Assembly: GCF_020144665.1 (NCBI RefSeq)
Contig: NZ_JAAHBQ010000016.1
Span: 17,923 to 81,922, forward strand
Origin: Oscillatoria salina IIICB1
Lineage (GTDB): Bacteria; Cyanobacteriota; Cyanobacteriia; Cyanobacteriales; SIO1D9
DNA length: 64,000 nucleotides
Direction of reading: 5' to 3'
Shown here: positions 38,848 through 47,473 of the stretch, piece after piece
Position numbering within the stretch: position 1 is the first letter of the stretch
Layout: every line of letters starts with the position of its first letter
The notes under the pieces: generated by a model
What the model saw: only the letters and a program-made list of their open reading frames with translations
What the model was told of the DNA's origin: nothing
Database searches by the model: none
Translations under genes and position numbers: made by a program

Positions 38848-40251
38848 CTAAGAGAAAATGTGGGAAATATCATCAGAAACATCAGCAAAACTACCCCAAT
38901 CTATTCTTCCTTTTTCGCCTAAAATGTTTTTGGCTGTCCCGTCTTCAAATAAGTAAACCGATACCTTTTCTTGTGGAATGAAAGCTTCTGTACGTTCTAA
39001 ATAAAAACGTTCTTTGATACTTTCTTTATCTTCACATCTAGCAGCTTGCATTAAATTGGATAAATGATCGACAATATAAGGACTATGAGTAGTTATTAAT
39101 ACATTTAGTCCAGCCTCTACTAACGTGGCTAAAAATTCAATTATTTCAACTTGAGCCGCCGGATGTAAGTTCATTTCCGGCTCATCAATAATTATTAATT
39201 CATTGGGTTCAGCTAGATAACGTAAGCAAAGAACTAAGGGAGCAAGTTCCTTTACCATTGAGGAAACAATTGGCATTTCTAACTTATAATTTTCTGATAC
39301 TTCAAAAAGCAATTCTTTCTGTAATCCTGAGCTATCAAAATCTACTTTTCCTTGTAAAATTTCCTTTTCTAATAGTTGAGAAAGTTGTATGTATTTATAA
39401 ATTATTTGATGGTTTTTCCCTAACTTTTCTCGTTCTAGCTTATTTCCGTTTAAAATTCGATGAATAATTCTTAAAAAATATCTTACTGGTTGATAAACTA
39501 AATATTTTGTATTTTGCCGCTTTTGTTCTTCAATTGCTGCTTGAGCAGTGGTCGCATTAAAGTTTTGAAAAGGTAAGGTAATAAATGTAGTTCTTTCTGT
39601 CGGAAATATATACAGTTGTTTAAACAAAGAATTATGAATCGCTTGAAATATCACATTGTATATAAAGCTAATAAGAATTTGTTTGGGAAGCTTTTGGAGA
39701 ATTTCTCGATCCGAATTAGTAGAAATCCTATAAAAATAAAGAGTATAATCGTCGGATTCTTTTAAACTATTTAGTAAAGAAAAATTTTCTTTTGAGTCAG
39801 GAGAAATTTTTGAATCTATACTTAAATTATAAACTGCTTGTTTTAACTTTTGTTTGGTATCCTGTAAATCAAAACTAACCTTTAATTTTTGAAAATTTGC
39901 TCGTTCGGTAGCCAAAAAATTATTCATCCAATTAGGTGTCAACTTGGCTAATTCGTTGAAGTATATTTCTGCGTATTTATCTACAAAATCAACTAAATTA
40001 ATTTGAGCATTACCTTCATTTATTATTTGTTCAATAGCAGTATCAATAGGTGGGTAAAGTTGCTGAGTTATATTTTTATTTTCAAGATATGTTGTTAAAT
40101 ACTGTTCATATCCGTAAGAACTAAAAATGGATGCTAAAGTGTAAGCTGTCCAAGTTTTTCCAGTGCCATTATGACCAATAAACACTGTAAGAGGCTTTAA
40201 ATCTATCTCAGCTTTTTCGATAACGCCTAAGTTACAAATTTTTATTTTCAT
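38848..40251 (-). CDS. SMC/OLD-like AAA ATPase (AAA_15 type)
   Basis: The 467-residue ATPase begins MKIKICNLGVIEKAEIDLKP, with Walker A GHNGTGKT at 26-33 right at the N-terminus. After a long helical insert come VSSMVKELAPL (signature-like), Walker B ELIIIDEPEMNLHP and the H-loop ITTHSPY. The C-terminus ends GSFADVSDDISHIF. This ABC-like pattern is typical of anti-phage ATPases (OLD, AriA, PtuA families). No TOPRIM domain is present; the nuclease activity would come from the adjacent gene. The coding sequence is clearly more AT-rich than its neighbours, suggesting acquisition. Confidence 0.85.
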   Translation of the reverse strand: MKIKICNLGVIEKAEIDLKPLTVFIGHNGTGKTWTAYTLASIFSSYGYEQYLTTYLENKNITQQLYPPIDTAIEQIINEGNAQINLVDFVDKYAEIYFNELAKLTPNWMNNFLATERANFQKLKVSFDLQDTKQKLKQAVYNLSIDSKISPDSKENFSLLNSLKESDDYTLYFYRISTNSDREILQKLPKQILISFIYNVIFQAIHNSLFKQLYIFPTERTTFITLPFQNFNATTAQAAIEEQKRQNTKYLVYQPVRYFLRIIHRILNGNKLEREKLGKNHQIIYKYIQLSQLLEKEILQGKVDFDSSGLQKELLFEVSENYKLEMPIVSSMVKELAPLVLCLRYLAEPNELIIIDEPEMNLHPAAQVEIIEFLATLVEAGLNVLITTHSPYIVDHLSNLMQAARCEDKESIKERFYLERTEAFIPQEKVSVYLFEDGTAKNILGEKGRIDWGSFADVSDDISHIFS

Positions 40252-40318
40252 GGCAATTTTTTAACTTAGCTGAGTGAAAAATAAATAATTTACTGTTTTC
40301 AGTTTACCAGTTTTGATG

Positions 40319-40335
40319 GGTGGGCAATGCCCACC
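40319..40335. repeat. Hairpin flanking the ATPase-nuclease module (right)
   Basis: GGTGGG-CAATG-CCCACC is nearly the same palindrome as the one at 38248-38264. It lies between the ATPase start and the end of the opposing UbiH gene, and may act as a terminator for the latter on the minus strand. Confidence 0.6.
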
Positions 40336-40348
40336 TTGAATTCATTTT

Positions 40349-41593
40349 TTAACGTTGGGCTAATTGCGGGGTTTTTCCCAATAATCCTGTCATCAATCTT
40401 AGGGAATAGATTTTGAGAGGATGAATGTGATTCATTAGCCACAAACCGAAGCGACGGAGGGTGACAATAGGAAAAAGGTTATTAGAAAAAATTCGGTCTA
40501 AAAAGTCAGTAAAGCCGAGAATAGTAAGATTTTCTAGTTTGCGCCAGCGTTCGTAGCGTTTGAGGATGCGAATATCACCAATATCCTCACCTCGATTGTA
40601 AGCTTCGCGCAAGATTTGAGCAAGGGCGGCTGCGTCGCGAATACCGAGGTTTAAACCTTGTCCCCCGACGGGATGACAACAGTGGGCTGCGTCGCCAATT
40701 AAGGCTAATCTAGGTTTAATGTAGCGATCGCTCTGCATCAATTGTACGGGAAACAAATAGCGATCGCTGCTCAATTCAATTTCTCCAAGTAAACCAGCCA
40801 GACGCTGTTCTAATTTTGCCAGAAATTCGTCTGCGGGTAGTTCTTGTAAAATTTTCGCTTCTGCGTGGGGAGATGTCCAGACTATCTGACAACGGTTTCC
40901 TGGTAAAGGTAAGACTCCCATTGGACCGCTATACCAAAAGCGCTCGAAAGCAGTATCATTAGTTGGGGCTGAATGTTTAATCGTAAATGTGACGCAAGAT
41001 TGCCAATACTTCCAGCCGTGAGTTTGGATACCAGCTTGAGTACGAATTTGCGATCGCTTCCCATCAGCACCCACCAGTAAACGCGATCGCAGTTTGCGGA
41101 TCTCTCCGTTTAATTTTACTTCAATTTCGACATCTGATTCGTGATAATCAACTTTGATTACTTCTGCCGGAGATAACCAAGTAATATTGTCGCATTCCGC
41201 CGTAAACTGTTGCAGAGAAGACAAAACTGTGCCATGTTCAGCAACATAACCCAGTGCATTTGTCTTTAAATCGGACAACTGGAACTTGACAATTTCCGGA
41301 TAATCTGCATCCGACAAGCGAATATTGCGAAACTGGGCAATTTTGGGTAAGATATCATCCCAAACACCAATCCCAGTCAAAATTCTCCCCGAAAGTAACG
41401 AAAGAGCATAAGCTTGCTTACGTGCAGTGGCTACTTCTTGGGGTAACGCTTCAATAATAACTACTTTTAAGCCAGAATCCTGCAACGCAGCCGCAAAAGT
41501 AGTTCCCACAATCGAGCCACCAGCGATCGCCACATCATAATCTAAGTTTACGGTCGTCGTTTCTCTTTCGGGAGTTAACTGATTTAAAATCAT
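40349..41593 (-). CDS. FAD-dependent UbiH/UbiF-type hydroxylase
   Basis: The 414-residue flavoprotein has GxGxxG-like AIAGGSIVGTTFAAAL, the DG motif LLVGADGKRSQIR, and the second FAD motif RLALIGDAAHCCHPVGGQGLNLGIRDA. This family hydroxylates quinone or aromatic rings; in cyanobacteria a role in quinone metabolism is plausible, but the substrate is not shown. The ATG at 41593 has a reasonable upstream leader. Confidence 0.85.
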   Translation of the reverse strand: MILNQLTPERETTTVNLDYDVAIAGGSIVGTTFAAALQDSGLKVVIIEALPQEVATARKQAYALSLLSGRILTGIGVWDDILPKIAQFRNIRLSDADYPEIVKFQLSDLKTNALGYVAEHGTVLSSLQQFTAECDNITWLSPAEVIKVDYHESDVEIEVKLNGEIRKLRSRLLVGADGKRSQIRTQAGIQTHGWKYWQSCVTFTIKHSAPTNDTAFERFWYSGPMGVLPLPGNRCQIVWTSPHAEAKILQELPADEFLAKLEQRLAGLLGEIELSSDRYLFPVQLMQSDRYIKPRLALIGDAAHCCHPVGGQGLNLGIRDAAALAQILREAYNRGEDIGDIRILKRYERWRKLENLTILGFTDFLDRIFSNNLFPIVTLRRFGLWLMNHIHPLKIYSLRLMTGLLGKTPQLAQR

Positions 41594-41676
41594 TTTTGGC
41601 TAAATAGCAAGTAAATGTTAGGAATATTTACTTTATTTTATCGCCCGATGGGATGGGCATTTTACTTCTGTATCTG

Positions 41677-41820
41677 ATTATGTCATGCTGAGTGAAATTC
41701 TCAACGCAGTGAAGAATTGAGTGTTCGCGTAGCGTTCTCGTTGGCGTAGCCTTCCCGAAGGGTAGAGTAGCATCTCCAACATACTGGATGGAGAAGATTC
41801 TTCGCTTTAAAAGAATGACA
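41677..41820. repeat. Interspersed repeat, copy 1
   Basis: Begins ATTATGTCATGCTGAG and ends TTCTTCGCTTTAAAAGAATGACA. The core is a series of short palindromes (GTTCGCGTAGCG, CCTTCCCGAAGGG). It is matched by copy 2 at 41891-42057, with the 41.71-41.78 kb core identical and the edges diverged. The GTCAT...AATGAC ends make the unit itself inverted-repeat flanked. Confidence 0.85.
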
Positions 41821-41890
41821 CTACTTTTCGCTCAGAATGACAATGTAAACTGACAATTGGGAAGCGATCGCCAAAAGGTTCTCAGTCTAA

Positions 41891-42057
41891 ATTATGTCAT
41901 GCTGAGGGAAATGGGTGAACGTAGTGAAGAATTGAGTGTTCGCGTAGCGTTCTCGTTGGCGTAGCCTTCCCGAAGGGTAGAGTAGCATCTCCAGCGCAAT
42001 GTAGATTGTCCCTTCGTCTCAGGTGTGCTTGAGATTCTTCGCTTTAAAAGAATGACA
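41891..42057. repeat. Interspersed repeat, copy 2
   Basis: A direct second copy of the 41677 unit, 71 bp downstream, with an extra stretch (CGCAATGTAGATTGTCCCTTCG). It is followed by an AGCCCGC-GAAG-GCGGGCT hairpin (42067-42084) and another GC-rich inverted segment before the rplS promoter. Confidence 0.85.
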
Positions 42058-42135
42058 GCATTTACTAGCCCGCGAAGGCGGGCTTCGTTCGTGTAGCCGC
42101 CCGTTTACGGGTGCGGCGAAGATTCTTAACAAATC

Positions 42136-42165
42136 TAGACAAAAATCCTCTCAATGAGGTATAGT
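42136..42165 (+). promoter_or_regulatory. Candidate rplS promoter
   Basis: TAGACA (42136-42141) and TATAGT (42160-42165) with 18 bp between them, 28 bp upstream of the rplS ATG. Confidence 0.45.
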
Positions 42166-42192
42166 AGAAAATTGTGAGTTTTTACAAAAGCC

Positions 42193-42555
42193 ATGAAAGC
42201 CGAACAAGTCATTCGCTCAATAGAAGCAGAATACATCAAATCTGACTTACCCTCAATTAACGTGGGGGATACAGTACGCGTCGGAGTAAGAATTATTGAA
42301 GGGGGAAAGGAACGCGTACAGCCATTTGAAGGTACAGTAATCGCCATGCGTAATGGCGGAATTAATGAAACAATTACCGTTCGACGGATTTTCCAAGGTG
42401 TGGGAGTAGAAAGAGTCTTTCTGCTACATTCACCGAGAATTCAATCAGTAAAAGTAGTTCGTAGAGGTAAAGTACGTCGAGCCAAATTATATTATTTACG
42501 CGATCGCATTGGTAAAGCAACCCGCATTAAACAACGTTTCGACCGCCCAATTTAA
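42193..42555 (+). CDS. rplS: 50S ribosomal protein L19
   Basis: The 120-residue L19 has [44 protein letters not shown] and ends in a basic tail ([23 protein letters not shown]). It contacts the 16S-23S interface. It lies just upstream of tRNA-Trp and secE. Confidence 0.97.
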   Translation: MKAEQVIRSIEAEYIKSDLPSINVGDTVRVGVRIIEGGKERVQPFEGTVIAMRNGGINETITVRRIFQGVGVERVFLLHSPRIQSVKVVRRGKVRRAKLYYLRDRIGKATRIKQRFDRPI

Positions 42556-42648
42556 ACTAGAGAGCGGCGGAGTCTCCTGCAAAAGTTACCCTTTTGCGTT
42601 AAACTGGATCGAAGAAAAGCTCCGCCTCACGTTATAATAAAAAAGTAT

Positions 42649-42721
42649 GCGCTCTTAGTTCAGTTGGTAGAACGCAGGTCTCCAAAACCTGATGTCGGGG
42701 GTTCAAGTCCTCCAGGGCGCG
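42649..42721 (+). tRNA. trnW: tRNA-Trp (CCA anticodon)
   Basis: A 73-nt cloverleaf: acceptor GCGCTCT pairs with AGGGCGC, the D arm carries AGTTGGTA, the anticodon arm is CAGGT-CTCCAAA-ACCTG with anticodon CCA, and the T arm contains GGTTCAAGTCC. No CCA tail is encoded. A TATAAT lies at 42633-42638, 10 bp upstream. tRNA-Trp next to secE-nusG is a widely conserved arrangement. Confidence 0.95.
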
Positions 42722-42909
42722 TTCTCATCTCAACCAAAAGGCTGTACCCGAAAAGAGCAAACCAGTGACGCGAAACCCAAGCGTACCAAACTACGCTTTT
42801 CCTAGCCAAATCAAGATTCGGGTAAGCTGTTGAGTGTGAGTAAAAATAAAACTTAAAGGTAGAAAATTACTTCGCCTTTAAATGAACTTTTTGGGGGAGG
42901 GTAGTAACA

Positions 42910-43146
42910 GTGGCAAAGAAAAATGCAACTAAAAAAGAAAATACAGAAACCAAAGACAGCAAAGAGGGCTTAGGCAATATGAGTTTCGTCAAAGAAACTC
43001 AAGAAGAACTTGCCAAAGTCGTTTGGCCTAGCCGACAACAATTGATTGGGGAATCGGCGGCAGTAATGCTAATGGTAACACTAGTGGCAACAATTATTTA
43101 TTTAGTCGATAACTTCTTCGCATGGGCAGCAGGGAAGGTGTTTTAA
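42910..43146 (+). CDS. secE: Preprotein translocase subunit SecE
   Basis: A 78-residue SecE with a Lys/Glu-rich amphipathic N-terminus, the signature FVKETQEELAKVVWPSRQQ, and one membrane helix (AAVMLMVTLVATIIYLVDNFF). The start is GTG at 42910, preceded by GGGGGAGG. It partners with SecY encoded at 8.3 kb and precedes nusG by 1 bp. Confidence 0.95.
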   Translation: MAKKNATKKENTETKDSKEGLGNMSFVKETQEELAKVVWPSRQQLIGESAAVMLMVTLVATIIYLVDNFFAWAAGKVF

Positions 43147-43147
43147 A

Positions 43148-43768
43148 ATGAGTTTTGCAGCAGAATATCCAGACGAAGAAAATCTTGAGCAACAAGAAAA
43201 ACGACAGAAAGCTCGTTGGTATGCAGTGCAGGTAGCTTCAGGCTGTGAAAAGCGCGTGAAGGCAAACCTAGAAATGCGTATTCGCACGCTGGATGTAGCT
43301 GACAGAGTTCTCCAAGTACAAATTCCCCAAATGCCAACCGTGAAAATCCGGAAAGATGGCAGTCGCCAACATAGCGAAGAAAAAGTCTTTCCCGGTTACG
43401 TCCTAGTCAGAATGGTAATGGACGATGAAAGTTGGCAGGTTGTCAAAAACACCCCAAATGTGATTAACTTTGTAGGTGCTGAACAAAAACGTCGCTACGG
43501 ACGAGGGCGCGGTCACGTAAAACCTGTTCCTCTCAGTCCGGGAGAAGTCGAGCGCATTTTCAGACAAACTACCGAGCGAGAACCAATCGTCAAAATCGAT
43601 ATGGCAGTGGGAGACAAAATTTCCGTACTCTCTGGACCCTTTAAAGATTTTCAAGGTGAGGTCATTGAAGTTAGTCCGGAAAGAAGTAAACTGAAAGCTC
43701 TGCTGTCTATCTTTGGGCGCGATACGCCAGTAGAATTAGAGTTTAACCAAGTTGAGAAACAAAGCTAG
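43148..43768 (+). CDS. nusG: Transcription termination/antitermination protein NusG
   Basis: The 206-residue NusG has [19 protein letters not shown], the NGN-domain signature [25 protein letters not shown], and a C-terminal KOW domain ([21 protein letters not shown]). It couples transcription to translation. It starts 1 bp after secE and is followed 2 bp later by rplK. Confidence 0.96.
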   Translation: MSFAAEYPDEENLEQQEKRQKARWYAVQVASGCEKRVKANLEMRIRTLDVADRVLQVQIPQMPTVKIRKDGSRQHSEEKVFPGYVLVRMVMDDESWQVVKNTPNVINFVGAEQKRRYGRGRGHVKPVPLSPGEVERIFRQTTEREPIVKIDMAVGDKISVLSGPFKDFQGEVIEVSPERSKLKALLSIFGRDTPVELEFNQVEKQS

Positions 43769-43770
43769 CA

Positions 43771-44196
43771 ATGGCAAAGAAAGTAGTTGCCCTGATTAAA
43801 TTGGCTCTTCCGGCAGGAAAAGCCAATCCAGCGCCGCCTGTGGGACCTGCCCTAGGTCAACATGGCGTAAATATCATGGCTTTTTGTAAAGAATACAACG
43901 CGAAGACTGCTGACCAAGCAGGAATGGTGATTCCGGTAGAAATTTCGGTTTTTGAAGACCGCAGTTTTACCTTTATCCTAAAAACGCCACCAGCGTCAGT
44001 ATTGATTCGCAAAGCTGCCGGAGTAGAAAAAGGCGCTAGTGAACCGAATAAGCAGAACGTGGGTAAGATAACTCGCGACCAATTGAGGGAAATAGCGCAA
44101 ACTAAAATGCCCGATTTGAATGCTAACGATATCGAAGCAGCAATGAAGATTGTGGCAGGAACGGCGAAAAACATGGGCGTGAAAATCGAAGACTAA
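43771..44196 (+). CDS. rplK: 50S ribosomal protein L11
   Basis: The 141-residue L11 begins [35 protein letters not shown] and carries the [14 protein letters not shown] signature. It forms the GTPase-associated centre. Two bases separate it from nusG. Confidence 0.98.
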   Translation: MAKKVVALIKLALPAGKANPAPPVGPALGQHGVNIMAFCKEYNAKTADQAGMVIPVEISVFEDRSFTFILKTPPASVLIRKAAGVEKGASEPNKQNVGKITRDQLREIAQTKMPDLNANDIEAAMKIVAGTAKNMGVKIED

Positions 44197-44251
44197 AATA
44201 ATTTAACTAGGGGAGAGGCTGCGGCTTCGTTATTTACCCAAGGAGAAAAAA

Positions 44252-44971
44252 ATGGCAAAAAAAATCTCGCGTCGAATGCAAGCGGCGCTGGAAAAAGTAG
44301 AACCACGAGCTTACGAACCACTACAAGCTCTCAATCTTTTAAAAGAAACAGCTACGGCTAAATTCGACGAAACAGCCGAAGCTCATATTCGTTTGGGAAT
44401 TGACCCCAAATACACCGACCAACAGTTACGGACAACGGTTAGCTTCCCGAAAGGTACAGGTCAAGCTGTGCGGGTTGCCGTCATCGCTAGAGGCGAACAA
44501 GTACAGGAAGCAACTAACGCTGGTGCTGATGTGGTTGGTTCTGAAGAATTAATCGACGAAATCCAACAAGGACGAATGGATTTCGATATTGTGATCGCGA
44601 CTCCAGACATGATGCCGAAAGTAGCTAAATTGGGGCGGCTTTTGGGTCCGAGAGGGATGATGCCTTCTCCGAAGGGAGGAACAGTTACTACTGACATTAC
44701 TGATGCGATTGGCGCATTTAAAGCAGGTAAACAAGAATTCCGGGCTGACAGAACTGGGATCGTTCATGTTATGTTTGGAAAGGCATCATTCCCAGCAGAA
44801 GATTTGTTAGTCAATTTGAAGGCATTGCAGGAAGTTATCGATCGCAATCGTCCTTCTGGAGCTAAAGGTCGTTATTGGCGCAGTGTATATGTCTCGGCAT
44901 CAATGGGACCTGCGATTGAAGTTGATATTAGCTCGCTGCGGGATCTAAAAACAACTGAAATTGCTGCTTAA
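44252..44971 (+). CDS. rplA: 50S ribosomal protein L1
   Basis: The 239-residue L1 contains [17 protein letters not shown] and [21 protein letters not shown]. It forms the mobile L1 stalk; in many bacteria it autoregulates the L11-L1 messenger. It follows rplK by 55 bp. Confidence 0.97.
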   Translation: MAKKISRRMQAALEKVEPRAYEPLQALNLLKETATAKFDETAEAHIRLGIDPKYTDQQLRTTVSFPKGTGQAVRVAVIARGEQVQEATNAGADVVGSEELIDEIQQGRMDFDIVIATPDMMPKVAKLGRLLGPRGMMPSPKGGTVTTDITDAIGAFKAGKQEFRADRTGIVHVMFGKASFPAEDLLVNLKALQEVIDRNRPSGAKGRYWRSVYVSASMGPAIEVDISSLRDLKTTEIAA

Positions 44972-44989
44972 GTGCTCATAACTCATAAC

Positions 44990-45255
44990 TGAATAGGTTT
45001 AAGCCGAAGACAGCAGGAGCGAATAGCTTAATACCCTGCCGAGGTTGATACTCACAATTTCCCTTTCTGCTACAGCCGTAGTTTAGCTGTGGCAGAGTTA
45101 AGAAAGTGTGTTGCGTCAAGCACAACCCCGGCAAAAATGTCGGGGTTTTGTGTTGGGAAAACGAGTTGTTTAGCAACGAAGTAAAGACCTCCTGAGTAGT
45201 TATCAGCGAGCAGTTACCAACCCATTACCAAATAAACACAGGAGGTGAGTCAGAG
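44990..45255 (+). promoter_or_regulatory. Leader region of rplJ with hairpins (L10-type leader)
   Basis: The 284-bp gap between rplA and rplJ contains GCTACAGC (45069-45076) pairing with GCTGTGGC (45086-45093), and a strong stem at 45121-45152 with a CCCCG/CGGGG core followed by the run TTTTGTG. This layout is consistent with an attenuator or an L10-binding leader. No Rfam match can be asserted here. The same region contains the AGGAGGTG site that serves rplJ. Confidence 0.55.
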
Positions 45256-45828
45256 TTGGGAAGAACGCGAGAAAACAAGGAAGCGGTAGTTGAGGATCTC
45301 AAGCAACTCTTGAGTGAATCGCAGCTAGCAGTAGTCATTGACTACCAAGGGCTGTCGGTAGCCGAAATTACCGATTTGCGAGATCGTCTGCGCCCCGCAG
45401 GTGCAATTTGTAAAATCACCAAAAATACGCTGATGCGGCGTGCGGTGGAAGGTGATGAAACCTGGCAGCCAATGAATGAATTTTTGGCTGGTAGTTCTGC
45501 CTTCTTACTGGTGAAAGACGATGTAGGTAGTGCGATTCGCGCTTACCAGGATTTTCAGAAAGCTACTAAGAAAACTGAGTTTCGCGGTGGCGTGATGCAG
45601 GGTCAAGCCCTGAATCAAGATCAGGTAAAAGCGATCGCGGATCTGCCTTCTAAGGAAGAACTGATTGGTCAAGTGGCTGGGGCGATTAATTCGATCGCTA
45701 CTAAGCTGGCTGTCGGGATCAATGAAGTTCCTGCTTCTTTGGGACGGGGAATCAACGAGGTTCCTGGTTCTTTGGGCAGAGTTTTTGGGGCTTTGGCTCA
45801 AAAACAAGAACAAGACAAGGCTGCTTAA
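45256..45828 (+). CDS. rplJ: 50S ribosomal protein L10
   Basis: The 190-residue L10 begins MGRTRENKEAVVEDLKQLLSESQLAVVIDYQGLSVAEITDLRD, the usual family start, with TTG as the codon and GGAGGTG 8 nt upstream. The C-terminal part duplicates NEVPASLGRGINEVPGSLGRV and anchors the L7/L12 stalk. It is followed by rplL. Confidence 0.95.
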   Translation: MGRTRENKEAVVEDLKQLLSESQLAVVIDYQGLSVAEITDLRDRLRPAGAICKITKNTLMRRAVEGDETWQPMNEFLAGSSAFLLVKDDVGSAIRAYQDFQKATKKTEFRGGVMQGQALNQDQVKAIADLPSKEELIGQVAGAINSIATKLAVGINEVPASLGRGINEVPGSLGRVFGALAQKQEQDKAA

Positions 45829-45896
45829 GCAGTTGATTGCCAATTGGCGCTTGAGCGTCGTTAAAGTTAACTAATTACCATCAAGGAGTTTAATTC

Positions 45897-46295
45897 ATGT
45901 CTGCTACAACTGACGAAATTTTGGAAAAATTGAAATCTCTGACTTTGCTGGAAGCTTCTGAGCTTGTTAAGCAAATCGAGGACACATTCGGTGTAAGTGC
46001 TGCTGCTCCCTCTGGTGGGATGATGATGATGGCTCCCTCTGGGGGTGGTGGTGCTGCGGCTGCCGAAGAAGTCGAAGAGAAAACTGAATTTGACGTTATT
46101 CTCGAAGAGTTCCCGGCTGATAAGAAGATTGCAATCCTCAAAGTGGTACGCTCAATCACTGGCTTGGGCTTGAAAGAAGCTAAGGAAATGGTTGAATCTG
46201 CTCCTAAGCCGATTAAAGAAGCTGTCGCTAAGGAAGAAGCTGAGTCGGTTAAGAAACAGCTTGAAGAAGCTGGAGCGAAAGTCAGCGTTAAGTAA
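45897..46295 (+). CDS. rplL: 50S ribosomal protein L7/L12
   Basis: The 132-residue L12 has the dimerising N-terminal helix, an Ala/Gly/Met hinge ([20 protein letters not shown]), and the factor-binding C-terminal domain with [22 protein letters not shown]. It ends the ribosomal operon. Confidence 0.97.
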   Translation: MSATTDEILEKLKSLTLLEASELVKQIEDTFGVSAAAPSGGMMMMAPSGGGGAAAAEEVEEKTEFDVILEEFPADKKIAILKVVRSITGLGLKEAKEMVESAPKPIKEAVAKEEAESVKKQLEEAGAKVSVK

Positions 46296-46320
46296 AATTC
46301 TTACTTTCGATAGTCTTTGT

Positions 46321-46351
46321 CAGGCATTCGCTGAGGATGCCTGATTTTTTT
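46321..46351 (+). terminator. Rho-independent terminator after rplL
   Basis: CAGGCAT (46321-46327) pairs with ATGCCTG (46337-46343), followed by ATTTTTTT. It lies 26 bp after the rplL stop. Confidence 0.85.
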
Positions 46352-46491
46352 GTAAGATTAAGTGGTAATTCAATTCAGCGAAATTGGGTGCAAAATTTTT
46401 GTAGTTTCGATTGAGTGAAGTAGTCAGCGTGATTAGTGGCGATTGGGCTTCCGCCCAGCGCCCGATCGGGCGATCGCGAAAGTTAATTACT

Positions 46492-47262
46492 ATGCAGAGC
46501 AAACTTATGAGTCCGAAAACTCCCAACCAATCATCAGATCGGGGTGTCTTATCTTTCCTAAAATATATCTTTTTGATTACTAAAGGTAGTATTACTTTAG
46601 TTTTTTTATTACTCTTGTTTGGTTTGTGGCAAACGGGATCTCGCTTTGTTAGTCAGGTTGGGACGATTTTTCATGCTGAACCGGCGAAACCCGAAATTGA
46701 ACCGCCCACTCAAATTGTTAGTAAACTGCGCGGGGCTAGTGAATTAACGACTGCTGTTTTTGCTATGGAGGCTGTGGTTCCGGCTCGTCAAGACCGGAAA
46801 TTAGGTAAAATTGTGGTTGGCTCGACGACGTTACTTTATATTGCTTATGGTGAAGTACGCGCTGGAGTCGATTTAAGTGAGTTGGAAACTGAAGATATTG
46901 CTGTCACTGATGAGCGAATTGAAGTTATCCTCCCGCCGCCACAGATTCTCGATAGTAAAATTGATGTTAATCGCTCTCGTGTTTATGACTATAATCGAGG
47001 TTTTTTAGGTTTGGGTCCTGATGTGGCACCAGAATTACAAACCTTAGCCCAACAAACTACTTTACAACGAATTGTTACGACTGCTTGCTCTGATGGGGTG
47101 CTAAAAGAAGCAAACGATCGCGCTCAATTGACAGTTACTCAGTTGTTAAGTACCACGGGCTATAAACAGGTTGAAGTGAAAACTTCTCCACCTTCTGTCC
47201 AAACTTGTCAACTTCCTCCATCTACTCCGGTTAACGAGCAATTTAACTCGGTGCATAATTAG
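46492..47262 (+). CDS. DUF4230 membrane-anchored protein
   Basis: The frame extends back to 46411, but the ATG at 46492 (MQSKLMSPKTPN) is the more credible start. A single transmembrane helix (SITLVFLLLLFGLWQT) precedes a DUF4230-like domain: KLRGASELTTAVFAMEAVVPARQDRKLGKIVVGSTTLLYIAYGEVRAGVDLS. This family is of unknown function. There is no enzyme motif I can see. Confidence 0.78.
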   Translation: MQSKLMSPKTPNQSSDRGVLSFLKYIFLITKGSITLVFLLLLFGLWQTGSRFVSQVGTIFHAEPAKPEIEPPTQIVSKLRGASELTTAVFAMEAVVPARQDRKLGKIVVGSTTLLYIAYGEVRAGVDLSELETEDIAVTDERIEVILPPPQILDSKIDVNRSRVYDYNRGFLGLGPDVAPELQTLAQQTTLQRIVTTACSDGVLKEANDRAQLTVTQLLSTTGYKQVEVKTSPPSVQTCQLPPSTPVNEQFNSVHN

Positions 47263-47473
47263 TTAGTTTTTGAGTGGCGATCGCTAACTAATCAACAAAT
47301 ATTTTCTTTTACTACAAAATTAGGTCGCTGTCAACCCAAGTTCGGTAAATTTTAACTGACAACTAGGTTACGGATTTTCCCACTGATCCAAATCAGTTAA
47401 CCTCGATATAGTTGAAGTAAGGAACAAAGTAAAGAAAAATTAAGCAGTATATTTAGGTTAAATATCTTCAACT

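Noticed and set aside
41677..42057. CRISPR array
   Set aside because: Only two large direct copies with internal palindromes; no short regularly spaced repeats or unique spacers.
42722..42909. Second tRNA or small RNA between tRNA-Trp and secE
   Set aside because: I could not fold the segment into a cloverleaf; it looks like the secE leader.
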